Shown here: positions 15,014-24,761 of the stretch, piece by piece
How the letters are laid out: the number at the start of each line of letters is the position of its first letter
Position numbering within the stretch: position 1 is the first letter of the stretch
Assembly: GCA_002502685.1 (NCBI GenBank)
Contig: DAQA01000034.1
Coordinates: 1-33,012, forward strand
DNA: 33,012 bases
Origin: Euryarchaeota archaeon UBA202
GTDB lineage: Archaea; Thermoplasmatota; E2; UBA202
Direction: 5' to 3'
The notes under the pieces: generated by a model
Seen by the model: the letters and a program-made list of their open reading frames with translations, nothing else
Database searches by the model: none
What the model was told of the DNA's origin: nothing
Position numbers and translations under genes: made by a program

Positions 15014-16956
15014 TCTTTTGATATTTTTTTCTTTTGCGATGATTTTGCTTTATGATAGTTTTTATCTTTGGTTTTATCAAGGATTAAAACCGCTACAATA
15101 ACAAGTAATGCAACCACAAATGCCAGGATTGATGCTATTCCTCCAAAAACAAATACTTTATCAAATCCATATATTTTATCTCGATTGTCAACCTTGGCAA
15201 ATAAACAGTAACTTTCACTATACTCAATCCCATCATATGCGCGTGCTTCAAGTGTATGGTAGCCATTGGTGAGTGCACTGGTGTTTAATTCATATAGCCA
15301 TACAGTTGTCCCAAGAACTGTTGTCCAGTTGCCGGCATCAACTCTCAATTCAACCCTTTGAATTGTGGTATTACCATCCCTGTCAGTGGCCCGTCCTTGA
15401 ATTGTGATTTTTCCCTTTATGGTTTGATTTTCCTGGGGTTTAGTAATGAAGAGCAATGACGGATGATTATTATAAACCTCTATCATCACGGAGGCTATTG
15501 ATGAATAGACCACGCCATCGTAGGCACGTGCATAAAGGATATGGTTTCCATTGCCTACTTCTTTTGTGTTCCATAGATAGGTCCAGTTTGTTGCCCCTGT
15601 CGCCTCTTGCCAGAGCCCATTATCAATTTTTATGTCCACTCGTAGTATGGACGCAGTACTGTCGGTGTTACCTCTGAGTATTTTTGTTTCATTGAGTATT
15701 TTATTTGCCAGGGGATAAGTAATGGTTACATTAAGATGGCAATCTTGAGAGATGATTATTTCTTGGGTTAAGTGAGCCTGACCGCCATCATCATCTATTA
15801 TACAAAGATAGACAGAATAGATGCCAGGGATGGCATATCGATGGCCAGGGTTTTGCTGGATGGAGGAGTGTCCATCGCCAAATTCCCAGTACCAGTCTAC
15901 AATAGTTCCATCCATGTCCGAGGACATATCCATGAATGTAACAGTCATGTCATCTGATACATATGTGAAATTTCCATTTGGGGGAAGATTAGTGACAAGG
16001 ATACTTTTGGAACGGGTGCCAACATTTTCATGGTTATCCATGACTGTAAGATTCACTTGATAATAGCCATTATCCGTGTATTTATGTACAGGATTTTTCA
16101 AATAACTAACTACCCCATCACCAAATTCCCATTTCCAACTGATAATACTTCCATCATCACTAGAGAAATCCATAAAATGGATGGTATCATTTGTAGATGG
16201 TGATAAGGGCGTCCAATAAAAGGAGGGTTTGGGGGGAAAACTTATGGGTTCGGAACGCGTTTTAAAACTCCAAAAATCTGAGAGGGTTTCTAGAAGAGAA
16301 TCATTAGCTATGGCATACCAAGTATAGGTTGTATTATAGTCCAATTCAAACCAGACAATCTGGGCATTTGAGTTATTAGGGACATCTGAAACCTTTCCAA
16401 TTAGAGTATCAATGGATGCATCATAAAATGATACATCCAACATTTCTCCATCGGGATCAGCCACGTGAACCTTGAGAGTGGGATTAACACTGATGTTGAT
16501 GGCATCAGGTGCCGGATGTATGTTGATTGGTTTTAGAGGGGGATGACCACTTAGTGCTACATGAACAATCTGGCTGAAGGTCGTATTATCAATGGTGATG
16601 ATATTATATCCTTGCCAATCGCTAAAATTATTTGTGCCAGCGATAGTTATTTGGATGACATCACCATGGCGATAGCCCTGACTCAGATCTAAAAGATCTA
16701 CCAAATACCAGCCTGATTGATTGCTTTTACCCAAGATTCCTACTATATCGGTGAGTGTTTCAGAGGTATTAATGCTGGTAACTGTTACCAAAGCTCCGTT
16801 TGCAAAGGGCCCATTTCTTCCATATGTAGCAGACCCAACGATATAATGGAAATGAGGGGGATTTGGCGGCTGGGAATAAACGGGCACAAGGGAAGAAAAA
16901 ATAATAAAGATAACCAAAACATTCAGCACGGACAAAACAAGATTTCTCCTTATCAT
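15010..16956 (-). CDS. Surface PKD/Ig-domain protein with C-terminal anchor
   Basis: 648 residues. In order: signal peptide (about 1-28), a beta domain (about 33-110), a fibronectin/Ig-like domain (about 115-235), two PKD domains with WKWEFGDG and WYWEFGDG cores (about 245-405), two related Ig-like domains (about 410-495 and 500-590, each with a YARAYDG or EARAYDG strand), a transmembrane helix (about 608-632) and a short Lys-rich cytoplasmic tail. Numerous N-x-S/T sequons suggest glycosylation. Such proteins are displayed on archaeal cells, often for adhesion or polymer binding. It is divergent from the por operon and overlaps the phosphopantoate ligase tail by 4 bases. Confidence 0.85.
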   Translation of the reverse strand: MIRRNLVLSVLNVLVIFIIFSSLVPVYSQPPNPPHFHYIVGSATYGRNGPFANGALVTVTSINTSETLTDIVGILGKSNQSGWYLVDLLDLSQGYRHGDVIQITIAGTNNFSDWQGYNIITIDNTTFSQIVHVALSGHPPLKPINIHPAPDAINISVNPTLKVHVADPDGEMLDVSFYDASIDTLIGKVSDVPNNSNAQIVWFELDYNTTYTWYAIANDSLLETLSDFWSFKTRSEPISFPPKPSFYWTPLSPSTNDTIHFMDFSSDDGSIISWKWEFGDGVVSYLKNPVHKYTDNGYYQVNLTVMDNHENVGTRSKSILVTNLPPNGNFTYVSDDMTVTFMDMSSDMDGTIVDWYWEFGDGHSSIQQNPGHRYAIPGIYSVYLCIIDDDGGQAHLTQEIIISQDCHLNVTITYPLANKILNETKILRGNTDSTASILRVDIKIDNGLWQEATGATNWTYLWNTKEVGNGNHILYARAYDGVVYSSIASVMIEVYNNHPSLLFITKPQENQTIKGKITIQGRATDRDGNTTIQRVELRVDAGNWTTVLGTTVWLYELNTSALTNGYHTLEARAYDGIEYSESYCLFAKVDNRDKIYGFDKVFVFGGIASILAFVVALLVIVAVLILDKTKDKNYHKAKSSQKKKISKD

Positions 16957-17130
16957 GACTCTTCCCCCTTTAAAAACACAATGGGGTATCAGTTTATAAA
17001 TATTTTCTCACTCAGGAAAGAAAAAAGATAATAAAAATCAGGCAAAAAAAAACATTTTTTTCACCAAAAAAAAAAGGATATGAATAAAAGAAATGTCAAG
17101 TACAACTTTTAATGGCAGAGCGATAATCGT

Positions 17131-17148
17131 AAGGTTAATATTGACCTT
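17131..17148. promoter_or_regulatory. 18-bp dyad in the por leader, candidate operator
   Basis: AAGGTTAATATTGACCTT is a palindrome apart from one T/G pair. It lies 26 bases before the porGD start, just downstream of a weak TATA-like CTTTTAATGG (about 17106-17115), so at or after the probable start site. Symmetric sites in this position usually bind dimeric HTH repressors; the RNA could also fold into a short hairpin before the GAGG ribosome site. Confidence 0.4.
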
Positions 17149-17173
17149 CCTAATTACCCCCTGAGGCAAGGAT

Positions 17174-18064
17174 ATGTATGAAGTACGTTTCCATGGGAGA
17201 GGCGGACAAGGAGCACGGATGGCTGCAGAAGCACTGGCAGATGCTGCTTTTCTAGAAGGCAACTATGCCATGGCATTTCCTTTTTTTGGTGCCGAACGAC
17301 GAGGAGCACCCGTGGTTGCCTTTACACGTGTTGATAAACAAAAAATACGCATCAGGACACAAATTTATGAACCCGACTATGTCGTTGTTCTGGATGATAA
17401 ATTAGTAGACCTTATTAATATTACCGAGGGACTAAAAAAGGGAGGGATGGCCATTATCAATTCAGCCAAAAAACCAGAGGATATAGATCTGGGGAAAAAA
17501 GTATCCACCGCAACCATTGATGCCACCGGCATCTCTTTGGATGTGTTAGGAGTTCCCATTACCAACTCTGCTATCCTGGGTGCTTTTGCAAAGGCTACAG
17601 GATTGCTGGACATTGATTCAATAAAAAAAGGGATTGTGGACATGTTTAGTATGCGAATGGACAAAAAACTTGCTGAAAAAAATGCCCGGGCTGCCGCCAT
17701 TGCATATGACAAAACCATTGTAGGAACCTGTAAAGCCCAACGAACCTTTGAAAAAAGAAAGATGTGGCTTCCCACCTACAAGGAAATGCCCCTGGGCTTA
17801 GCTACTCCCCCCATGAAAACTGAGGCAGGCCTAGTCGGGCCGGGATCATTTATTGAAAACAAAACGGGATCATGGAGAACATTTAAGCCAATCCTAGATC
17901 ATGAGAAATGCATCATGTGCCTATTTTGCTGGTTCTATTGCCCTGAGGGATGCATCGAACGAGTAGGTAACACCACCCTCAAGATTAATTACGATTATTG
18001 CAAAGGATGTGGGATATGTGCAAATGAATGCCCAAAAAATGCAATTGAGATGGTGAGAGAATGA
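17174..18064 (+). CDS. porGD: Pyruvate:ferredoxin oxidoreductase, fused gamma-delta subunit
   Basis: 296 residues. The gamma domain (about 1-185) starts with YEVRFHGRGGQGARMAAEALA and includes FGAERRGAPV. The delta domain (about 195-296) carries two ferredoxin [4Fe-4S] motifs: C246, C249, C252, C256 and C276, C279, C282, C286. Gamma and delta are separate genes in many archaea and fused here. Electrons from pyruvate oxidation pass through the delta clusters to ferredoxin. GAGG at 17163-17166 lies 7 bases before the ATG. First gene of the por operon; its stop overlaps the porA start (ATGA). An isoform acting on other 2-oxoacids cannot be fully excluded. Confidence 0.93.
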   Translation: MYEVRFHGRGGQGARMAAEALADAAFLEGNYAMAFPFFGAERRGAPVVAFTRVDKQKIRIRTQIYEPDYVVVLDDKLVDLINITEGLKKGGMAIINSAKKPEDIDLGKKVSTATIDATGISLDVLGVPITNSAILGAFAKATGLLDIDSIKKGIVDMFSMRMDKKLAEKNARAAAIAYDKTIVGTCKAQRTFEKRKMWLPTYKEMPLGLATPPMKTEAGLVGPGSFIENKTGSWRTFKPILDHEKCIMCLFCWFYCPEGCIERVGNTTLKINYDYCKGCGICANECPKNAIEMVRE

Positions 18065-19236
18065 AACGGGTTATAACAGGAAATTATGCCGCAGCATATG
18101 GAGCCTATCTGACACGGGTTGATTTCGTTGCTGCCTACCCGATTACCCCGCAAACATTGATTGTTGAACACATATCAGAGTTTGTCAATGATGGATTATT
18201 GGATGCTGAATACATGAGAGTAGAATCAGAACACTCCGCCATGAGTGCCTGTGTCGCCGCCTCGGCAACAGGGGCACGTACCTATACTGCAACAGCATCC
18301 CAGGGTCTTGCCTTGATGCATGAGGTATTATTTATTCCCCCTGTTCTACACCTGCCCATTGTAATGCCTGTAGTCAACCGAACCGTCGCAGCCCCCATTG
18401 GTATTTGGTGTGAACAAAATGATACAATGCCCCAGCGTGATACAGGATGGTTACAGGTCTACTGCGAGGATAACCAGGAAGTTGTGGATATGGTAATACA
18501 ATCCTGCATGATCGGGGAGCACAAAAAAGTATTATTGCCCTCCATGGTAATGCTGGATGCCTTTATTTTATCCCATACAGTGGAACCTGTTGATTTCCCC
18601 GAAATTGAAGAAGTTGATAAATTTCTTCCGAAATATAAACCTGAACACGCCTACCTAGATCCTAAAAGACCCATGGTTCTAGGATCCTTTACTCCTCCAG
18701 AGTATATCCAGGAGGCCCGCTATCAAACCGAAGAATCAATGAATAACGCGCGGAAAGTGATAACGGATGTTACCAAAGAATTTGGAAAAACATTTGGAAG
18801 AGACTATGGCGGTCTCATAGAAAAATATCGCTGTGAAGACGCAGAGGTTATCCTGATCACTACAGGGACAGTGACATCGACAGCACGGCTTGTCGTGGAT
18901 CAATACCGGGATAAAGGGAAAAAAGTGGGATTGATAAAACTACGGTTTTTCAGGCCTTTCCCCCTCCAGGAGATCAAAGAGCTGGGTGAGCAGGTGGAAG
19001 CCGTGGGTGTGTATGATCGCTCGATGTCCTTTGGGACTGCAGGACCCACCTATATCGAGACACGGTATGCGTTATATGGTTATAGTATACCCATCCTTAA
19101 TTTTCTTGCTGGCCTTGGTGGCCGGGATGTGACAATTAAGGATATTTCTTTCATGTTCGACCGGTTACTTGAGGCAAAAAAGGGTAAAATTAAAAATGAG
19201 ATTGTATGGATTGGGACACGGGGTGTTGAGCCATGA
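18061..19236 (+). CDS. porA: Pyruvate:ferredoxin oxidoreductase alpha subunit
   Basis: 391 residues, normal length for PorA. It has the conserved AYPITPQT near residue 27, ESEHSAMSACVAASATGARTYTATASQGLALMHE (about 57-90) and a C-terminal transketolase-like domain (VILITTGTVTSTAR; KVGLIKLRFFRPFP; GVYDRSMSFGTAGP). With PorB it forms the thiamine-diphosphate active site that converts pyruvate and CoA to acetyl-CoA and CO2, or the reverse. It overlaps porGD upstream and porB downstream by 4 bases each (ATGA), so the three are co-translated. The EQNDTMPQRDTGW segment is PorA-like rather than 2-oxoglutarate-type. Confidence 0.95.
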   Translation: MKRVITGNYAAAYGAYLTRVDFVAAYPITPQTLIVEHISEFVNDGLLDAEYMRVESEHSAMSACVAASATGARTYTATASQGLALMHEVLFIPPVLHLPIVMPVVNRTVAAPIGIWCEQNDTMPQRDTGWLQVYCEDNQEVVDMVIQSCMIGEHKKVLLPSMVMLDAFILSHTVEPVDFPEIEEVDKFLPKYKPEHAYLDPKRPMVLGSFTPPEYIQEARYQTEESMNNARKVITDVTKEFGKTFGRDYGGLIEKYRCEDAEVILITTGTVTSTARLVVDQYRDKGKKVGLIKLRFFRPFPLQEIKELGEQVEAVGVYDRSMSFGTAGPTYIETRYALYGYSIPILNFLAGLGGRDVTIKDISFMFDRLLEAKKGKIKNEIVWIGTRGVEP

Positions 19237-20114
19237 AAATTAAGGATTTATCTTTGGAGGAACTCTTTACTTCTGGTCATACTGCGTGTCCAGGGTGTGG
19301 CGGAGCAATTGTTGCCCGCATAGCCATGAAGGTTTTTGGAAAAAATACCTGTGCCTATTTTCCTGCAAACTGTCTCTTGGTTTTTGGGGGGACCTATCCA
19401 TATAATGCATTCAAGGTTCCCTATCTACATGTTTTGTTTGAAAATTCAGCGGTATGCGCCGCGGGAATAAGCCGGGCATTAAAAAAGCTTGGCAGGGACG
19501 CTAAGACTGTTGCTTTTGCGGGAGATGGCGGGACTGCGGATATTGGCATGCAATCATTATCCGGTGCTGCTGAAAGGAATGAAGATATTATTTATATCTG
19601 CTATGACAATGAAGCCTATATGAACACCGGTATACAACGAAGTGGTTCAACCCCCTTTGGCGCTTGGACAACGACAACACCTGTCGGGAAAAAAATTGCT
19701 GGCAAAGAGGTTTTTAAGAAAGATGTGCCCCGTATAATGATGGCTCATGATGTTCCCTATGTTGCCACCGCGTCCATTGGGTATCCTAATGATTTTCTTA
19801 ATAAATTAGAGAAGGCTCGGGATATGAAGGGATTTCGGTATTTGCATGTTTTTGCACCGTGTCCGACAGGATGGCGGTATGATCCTGCTAAGACTGTTGA
19901 AATTGGGAAATTGGCTGTGGAATGTGGTATGTGGACACTCTATGAATGTGAAAATGGGGTGTTCCGTATTACTAAGAAGCCAAAACTAAGCCCGGTTACG
20001 GATTACATAAAATTGCAGGGGCGGTTTCGGCATATGACTGAGGAGCAAGTGGATACATTACAGGGATGGGTTACTGAAAAGTGGGAAAAAATAAGCGGCG
20101 AGACAAAGGGATAG
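19233..20114 (+). CDS. porB: Pyruvate:ferredoxin oxidoreductase beta subunit
   Basis: 293 residues, full length. It binds thiamine diphosphate and Mg through GDGGTADIGMQSLSGAAER (about residues 98-116) and YDNEAYMNTGIQRSGSTP, and carries Cys residues for the beta [4Fe-4S] cluster: two in HTACPGCGGAI near the N-terminus, one in NTCAYF or NCLL, and one near the end in CENGVF. It is the last gene of the operon, overlapping porA by 4 bases. T-runs begin about 50 bases after the stop. Confidence 0.95.
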   Translation: MKIKDLSLEELFTSGHTACPGCGGAIVARIAMKVFGKNTCAYFPANCLLVFGGTYPYNAFKVPYLHVLFENSAVCAAGISRALKKLGRDAKTVAFAGDGGTADIGMQSLSGAAERNEDIIYICYDNEAYMNTGIQRSGSTPFGAWTTTTPVGKKIAGKEVFKKDVPRIMMAHDVPYVATASIGYPNDFLNKLEKARDMKGFRYLHVFAPCPTGWRYDPAKTVEIGKLAVECGMWTLYECENGVFRITKKPKLSPVTDYIKLQGRFRHMTEEQVDTLQGWVTEKWEKISGETKG

Positions 20115-20163
20115 CCAGTAATAAATCAGTACCATAGTGTTTTATTGTTGTCCAGGATGCACA

Positions 20164-20216
20164 TTTTTTTTTTATGGGCTGCTTGGTGTGCCTGTTTGGT
20201 ATAAATATTTTTTTTT
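20164..20216 (+). terminator. T-run terminators after the por operon
   Basis: Two uninterrupted T-runs, ten at 20164-20173 and nine at 20208-20216, follow porB. T-runs are sufficient archaeal termination signals. The convergent peptidase gene makes termination here useful. Confidence 0.5.
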
Positions 20217-20247
20217 GTATGCCTAGCCTTTTGTACGTTAAAAATTG

Positions 20248-20264
20248 AAAAAAAAGGAAAAAAA
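20248..20264 (-). terminator. T-run terminators after the C25 peptidase gene
   Basis: On the minus strand this reads as runs of seven and eight T separated by CC, starting about 28 bases after the peptidase stop. It pairs with the por terminators as a bidirectional termination zone. Confidence 0.45.
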
Positions 20265-20292
20265 GGGAGGGGGTATAGGATAACGATGGTTT

Positions 20293-22254
20293 TTAGTTGT
20301 TGTAGCCACCGATTTGAAGGCTGGGGTCACCTAGGAGTGCCCATTCTTGGACTGTTTTGCAATCAATTTTGCCCTTGTCACAGGGGAATGTATTGATGTA
20401 ATTGGTTATGGCGGTTCCCCAGGTTTCTCCCAATATATCTTTTCCGAGTTCTCCATAGGCTTGGGAGAAGGCGGATTCAATCCATCCTCCGAGACCTTCG
20501 ACACAATCAGGCTCATCGATTCCGTCGCCATCGGCATCACCACTTTCGCCAACCTGTCCATAGCCTAATCCGGTGTTTCCAAGGGTTGCTATGTTACCCC
20601 CGCTGTCAAGAACAGTTAATCGCCAGCTCCAACATTCAAAGGTGGGTTGATAGGTCCATATGTTGTTGAGGAAATCAAAGAAACTTACATTGAATTCACT
20701 ATTATGGCATCCCCCCACGATCATGACGGGTAATTTGTCACCATTCTTAATGAGGGGCATATTGTAGGTGTTGAGAAGATTTACATAATAATCCTTTAAC
20801 TGGGGGTGATGAGTCACAAGCGATGTTGGGTTGGCATGGCCGTCACAGAAGATAAAGCCAAATCCTTCATTCATTGTGGGTACAACAGTAGTAAACCAGG
20901 CAAACTGGCTTGCTGTTTTATCAGTTTGTCCAGATTTGGTTAATGTTCCTGTGGATGTGAATAGTTTGACGGGATTAAAGTGATCAGGGAGATAGCTGAA
21001 GGTATGGGAGACTTGTTCCTCGCCTTCATTATGGGCGGCGTATTCAGGAAATGTATCTCCTGCCATGAGAAGAACATTATTAAACCAGGAGGGATCAGCA
21101 GGTGAATTTTCATAGGTGATAATCTTGTCAACCATAATATCAACTTCATTGGTGTTGCGGCAAGCAAGTCTTCCCACATAAACATCAGGGTAGAGATCTA
21201 GTTTGTCTCTGACACCAAAGACTGGCCATTCGGCAAAGATTCCATTATTATTGCCATCCCAATCATCAAAAACAGGTGTCCCATTCTCATATTTATAAAT
21301 ATCTGCGAAATAAAGGTCACATGGATACCCAGCTTCTGTTCCATCATCAAGACTGCTGTACCGAACAGGTACATGCCAGAGGGCATCATTGACAAGACCA
21401 TCAGGTCCATCTAAGCCCCAATTTCCTCTCCACAGAGAGGTTTTACCCCCACCAAGAAGGATATAGGTTACGTTCCAACTTTCAATTGCGTCCTTGATGA
21501 AATATTTTACTTTTTCTGATCCGTCACGGCCCTCATAGGTACTATAGATTTCTTCCACGGTTACAATTTTGGTGTCAATACCATGGTTATTTTTATGGGT
21601 AACCAGGGGTTCAAATCCCGTGGAAAACTCCTGGGGGGCAATAATGATCATATCATATTCATCATTATCACTGAGCTGATAGTATCCTTCTATATAATAG
21701 ATACTGATTTCAGCGTTTTCTACATATTGAAGTGTCCCTAGGGAGGGCAGGTAATGAAGAGGGAAAAAATTAAGGGCGAGATACACCACCCGGTTTCCCC
21801 ATGTATCTAAACCAATTCCTAGATTATAAGTGCACCAGGTGTCAGGGTATGGATCCATGGAGTTGTAGATAGCTGTGTTCATGCCAACCTCAGCGTGATG
21901 AGTGTTCATGTCAGCTGGTATGGGTTGGGATGCGGGTTGTACAGGGTATTGAACCTGCATGGTTTTGATTGGTGAATGTGTGTATGCTATATCTTTAATG
22001 TGTGTGCCAAGCGGGAACGTCATGGTTTTGGTATAGTAGGGTATCATGGGTTCACCAGGCAACGTGGTGACAGCATTGGTATCCCGTGTAGCTATCCTGG
22101 CATAGGTAATGTTTTCTTCAAGGCATGGTGACGAAAAGGATAATTTGTGTGCTAGTTTACTTGTATTGCTGGTATCAATTTCTTGGTCTGCTAGGGTAAA
22201 AACACCCAGTAGAAGTGACAGGGTTACTAAAATTCCAATTATCTTCATTTTCAT
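20293..22254 (-). CDS. Secreted gingipain-like peptidase (family C25)
   Basis: 653 residues from the chosen start. A signal peptide (MKMKIIGILVTLSLLLGVFTLA) leads into a pro-region (about 25-190) and the caspase-like peptidase domain. The catalytic pair is visible as H473 (FIFCDGHANP) and C516 (VGGCHNSEFN); YDMIIIAPQEF, YILLGGG and the end WALLGDPSLQIGG are typical of gingipain-type C25. DADGDGIDEPD looks like a calcium site. Ends without a sorting domain, so it is probably released or held non-covalently. The frame is open to 22287, but a TATA element overlaps that point and AGGG precedes ATG 22254. The target is extracellular protein; specificity is unknown. Confidence 0.9.
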   Translation of the reverse strand: MKMKIIGILVTLSLLLGVFTLADQEIDTSNTSKLAHKLSFSSPCLEENITYARIATRDTNAVTTLPGEPMIPYYTKTMTFPLGTHIKDIAYTHSPIKTMQVQYPVQPASQPIPADMNTHHAEVGMNTAIYNSMDPYPDTWCTYNLGIGLDTWGNRVVYLALNFFPLHYLPSLGTLQYVENAEISIYYIEGYYQLSDNDEYDMIIIAPQEFSTGFEPLVTHKNNHGIDTKIVTVEEIYSTYEGRDGSEKVKYFIKDAIESWNVTYILLGGGKTSLWRGNWGLDGPDGLVNDALWHVPVRYSSLDDGTEAGYPCDLYFADIYKYENGTPVFDDWDGNNNGIFAEWPVFGVRDKLDLYPDVYVGRLACRNTNEVDIMVDKIITYENSPADPSWFNNVLLMAGDTFPEYAAHNEGEEQVSHTFSYLPDHFNPVKLFTSTGTLTKSGQTDKTASQFAWFTTVVPTMNEGFGFIFCDGHANPTSLVTHHPQLKDYYVNLLNTYNMPLIKNGDKLPVMIVGGCHNSEFNVSFFDFLNNIWTYQPTFECWSWRLTVLDSGGNIATLGNTGLGYGQVGESGDADGDGIDEPDCVEGLGGWIESAFSQAYGELGKDILGETWGTAITNYINTFPCDKGKIDCKTVQEWALLGDPSLQIGGYNN

Positions 22255-22286
22255 GTTATCCCTAAGCAATACAATAATAATTACCA

Positions 22287-22296
22287 TTTATATTTT
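22287..22296 (-). promoter_or_regulatory. TATA box of the C25 peptidase gene
   Basis: On the minus strand AAATATAAAT lies about 37 bp before ATG 22254. A start site about 26 bp downstream leaves a leader of about a dozen bases including AGGG. This argues against the upstream ATG at 22287. Confidence 0.5.
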
Positions 22297-22406
22297 TTGT
22301 CTATAATTATAAGTACATTTGTCAAAATGTTAAATAAGTATCGACTAGCCCAGCGGATAAAACACAAGATTAATTTTTTAGTGTTGTATTAGGGATGGGA
22401 AATAGA

Positions 22407-23927
22407 ATGAAACCCTTGAGAGCCTTGATAAGTGTAGCAGATAAAAAGGATATTGAAAGATTATCCCGAGAACTTCATAAGGCAGACATCGAGATATATG
22501 CCACACCGGGAACAGCGGATATACTTAGGAAAAAAAAGATTCCGATCCATGATATTGCCGAGATTACTGAATTTAGTGAATTAATGGAGGGACGGGTAAA
22601 AACCCTTCACACAAATATCTATGGGGGAATACTTGCCCGGCGGGATAGAGATGCCATCGAGATGAAGAAAAGAGGAGTGAAATTACTGGACTTGATTATT
22701 TGTAATTTTTATTCTCTTGATAGAGTAAAAAAAAATAGAATGGAGGGGTATGACGGTGTAGATATCGGTGGACCCGCCATGGTGAGAGCGGCTGCAAAAA
22801 ACTGGCGTGATGTTGCAGTGATAACTAATCCCTCCCAATATGACTTAATAATAGATAAAATAAAACAAGGAGACATTGATCGGGAAACCAGGAAAAAACT
22901 GGCTATCCAGGCATTTTCTTACACTGCATGGTATGATGCCATGATTTTGGAATATAGCGAGAATACTTTATTCCCTCAACGCTTCATTGTACCCTATGAA
23001 AAAGTGGAGGATCTACGATATGGAGAAAATCCCCATCAGAGAGCTGCGGTATATAAAAAATACATAGGGGAAAGCGATCAACCAAGCATATTAGATGCCA
23101 TACAATTACAGGGGAAAAAAATATCCTATAATAATATATTGGATTCTGATGTGGCAATCAAAACAAGTAGTGAATTCGATGAGCCCACAGCCGTAATAAT
23201 TAAACATGCCACACCCTCAGGTATTGCATCTGCTTCCAATATATCCCAGGCATGGGCAGACGCCTATGCAACAGATATCTATTCTCCCTTCGGCGGCATT
23301 GTTGCACTAAATCAGGAGATACCAGAAAAATTAGCTCATGAAATGGCAAAAATCTTTTGGGAGGTGATAATAGCTCCCTCTTTTAGTAAAGGGGCACAAG
23401 AGATTTTTGCGCAAAAGAAAAATTTACGGTTACTGCAACTCAAAAATCAATATAAGAAAAACAATAAAACCGGGTTAGAGGTTAAGAGTATTAATGGTGG
23501 CTTATTGGTTCAGGAAAAAGATTTATCAATGATTGCTTCACAAGGCTGGAGGGTGGTTACAGATAAAATCCCTAGTGAACAAGATTTTCATTCAATGGTT
23601 TTTGGGATGAAATGTGTAAAACATGTGAAATCTAATGCCCTTGTTTTTGTGAAGGGAACCCGAACCGTTGCCATTGGGGGAGGGCAAACGTCACGGGTTG
23701 ACGCATCCTGGATTGCTGTCCATAAGGGAAAGGAAAACATTGCGGGATCAATACTGGCATCCGATGCATTTTTTCCATTTCGGGATGCTATTGATATTGC
23801 CGCAGAGGCGGGAGTTACCGCAATTGTTCAACCCGGGGGTTCCATACGGGATGAAGAGGTGATTAAGGCAGCTAATGAACAGGACATGGCAATGGTTTTT
23901 TCGGGGGAACGACATTTCTATCATTAA
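22407..23927 (+). CDS. purH: Bifunctional AICAR transformylase / IMP cyclohydrolase
   Basis: 506 residues, full length. The N-terminal MGS-like cyclohydrolase domain (about 1-190) has ALISVADKKD, ATPGTADIL, KTLHTNIYGGILARRD and NFYSLDRV. The C-terminal transformylase domain has RYGENPHQRAA, the catalytic Lys-His in KHATPSGIA (bacterial enzymes usually have KHxNPCG), VAIGGGQTSRVDA and DAFFPFRDAID. It performs the last two steps to IMP using 10-formyl-tetrahydrofolate. An ATG 12 bases upstream (22395) would add MGNR; 22407 is preferred because GGGATGGGA then acts as ribosome site and homologues start near RALISV. PurN and FolC genes follow on the same strand. Most archaea use PurP and PurO instead. 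Confidence 0.95.
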   Translation: MKPLRALISVADKKDIERLSRELHKADIEIYATPGTADILRKKKIPIHDIAEITEFSELMEGRVKTLHTNIYGGILARRDRDAIEMKKRGVKLLDLIICNFYSLDRVKKNRMEGYDGVDIGGPAMVRAAAKNWRDVAVITNPSQYDLIIDKIKQGDIDRETRKKLAIQAFSYTAWYDAMILEYSENTLFPQRFIVPYEKVEDLRYGENPHQRAAVYKKYIGESDQPSILDAIQLQGKKISYNNILDSDVAIKTSSEFDEPTAVIIKHATPSGIASASNISQAWADAYATDIYSPFGGIVALNQEIPEKLAHEMAKIFWEVIIAPSFSKGAQEIFAQKKNLRLLQLKNQYKKNNKTGLEVKSINGGLLVQEKDLSMIASQGWRVVTDKIPSEQDFHSMVFGMKCVKHVKSNALVFVKGTRTVAIGGGQTSRVDASWIAVHKGKENIAGSILASDAFFPFRDAIDIAAEAGVTAIVQPGGSIRDEEVIKAANEQDMAMVFSGERHFYH

Positions 23928-24098
23928 AAGGTTTTCAAACCGAGTTTATTTTTAATTAGCATCACTGTGCCTTTATCTATTTTGGTTGCATGGTGGATAC
24001 AAAACTGCTCATAGGTGTGACATCATGGATTCGAGAAACTATAAAATAAAAATGGAGAGGGGGATAAATCCATATATGTTTTGTCTATTTCTAATGAG

Positions 24099-24749
24099 AT
24101 GATTAGGGTTGGAGTACTGGCATCAGGACATGGGACTGACCTTCAATCATTAATTGATGCCTCCTGTGAAAAAAAAATCAATGGTGAAATTGTTGTAGTG
24201 ATTAGTGATAAAAAGAATACCTATGCATTAAAACGTGCACAAAAACAGGGGATACCTGCCGTATTTTCTGGTGTGGGACCCCATCAGGACAAAGACATAG
24301 ATCAATTGTTGGTTGATTATGATGTTAATCTAGTGGTGGGTGCTGGCTATATGCGTATTATATCCCAATGGTTTGTGAAAAAATGGTATGGGAAACTAAT
24401 CAATATTCATCCCGCATTATTACCATCTTTTAAGGGAACTGATGGGCAAGATGATGCACTTCGATATGGTGCCAAAATTACTGGATGCACGACTCATTTC
24501 ATGGATGAAAAACCTGATCATGGCCCCATAATTTTACAGGCAGCACTTGCCATAGCGCCCGATGATGATCGAGAGAGATTAGCCAACCGTATATTGGAGG
24601 TGGAGCATCAGATTTTACCTCGTACCGTTGATCTTTTCTCTCAAAAAAGATTGATTATACAAAGAAGACAGGTATTGATTCTTCCCGGGGATTCATGGAA
24701 AGAAAAATATCCCACATTGCCCAATGTATTGTATTCTGAAGGATACTAA
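24099..24749 (+). CDS. purN: Phosphoribosylglycinamide formyltransferase
   Basis: 216 residues from ATG 24099. It transfers a formyl group from 10-formyl-tetrahydrofolate to GAR in purine synthesis. The N-terminal VGVLASGHGTDLQSLID binds the phosphate of GAR. The catalytic Asn, His and Asp are seen in INIHPALLPSF and HFMDEKPDHGPII; GATG-type GYMRIIS precedes them. The order and spacing match PurN. The frame is also open from TTG 24081, but family members start at the equivalent of MIRVGVLASG, so ATG is preferred. It follows purH after about 170 bases and is 12 bases before folC. An ACTATAAAATAA about 55 bp upstream may give it its own promoter. It is slightly long at the C-terminus. Confidence 0.93.
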   Translation: MIRVGVLASGHGTDLQSLIDASCEKKINGEIVVVISDKKNTYALKRAQKQGIPAVFSGVGPHQDKDIDQLLVDYDVNLVVGAGYMRIISQWFVKKWYGKLINIHPALLPSFKGTDGQDDALRYGAKITGCTTHFMDEKPDHGPIILQAALAIAPDDDRERLANRILEVEHQILPRTVDLFSQKRLIIQRRQVLILPGDSWKEKYPTLPNVLYSEGY

Positions 24750-24761
24750 AAAGGGTGCTAA

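Noticed and set aside
21604..21621. tRNA T-arm-like GGGGTTCAAATCCC
   Set aside because: It lies inside the C25 peptidase coding sequence (Ser-Thr-Gly-Phe-Glu-Pro), with no acceptor or anticodon arms around it.
22343..22372. tRNA-like text (TAGCCCAGCGGATAAAAC) before purH
   Set aside because: The D-stem has no pairing partner and no anticodon or T-arm follows before the purH start.
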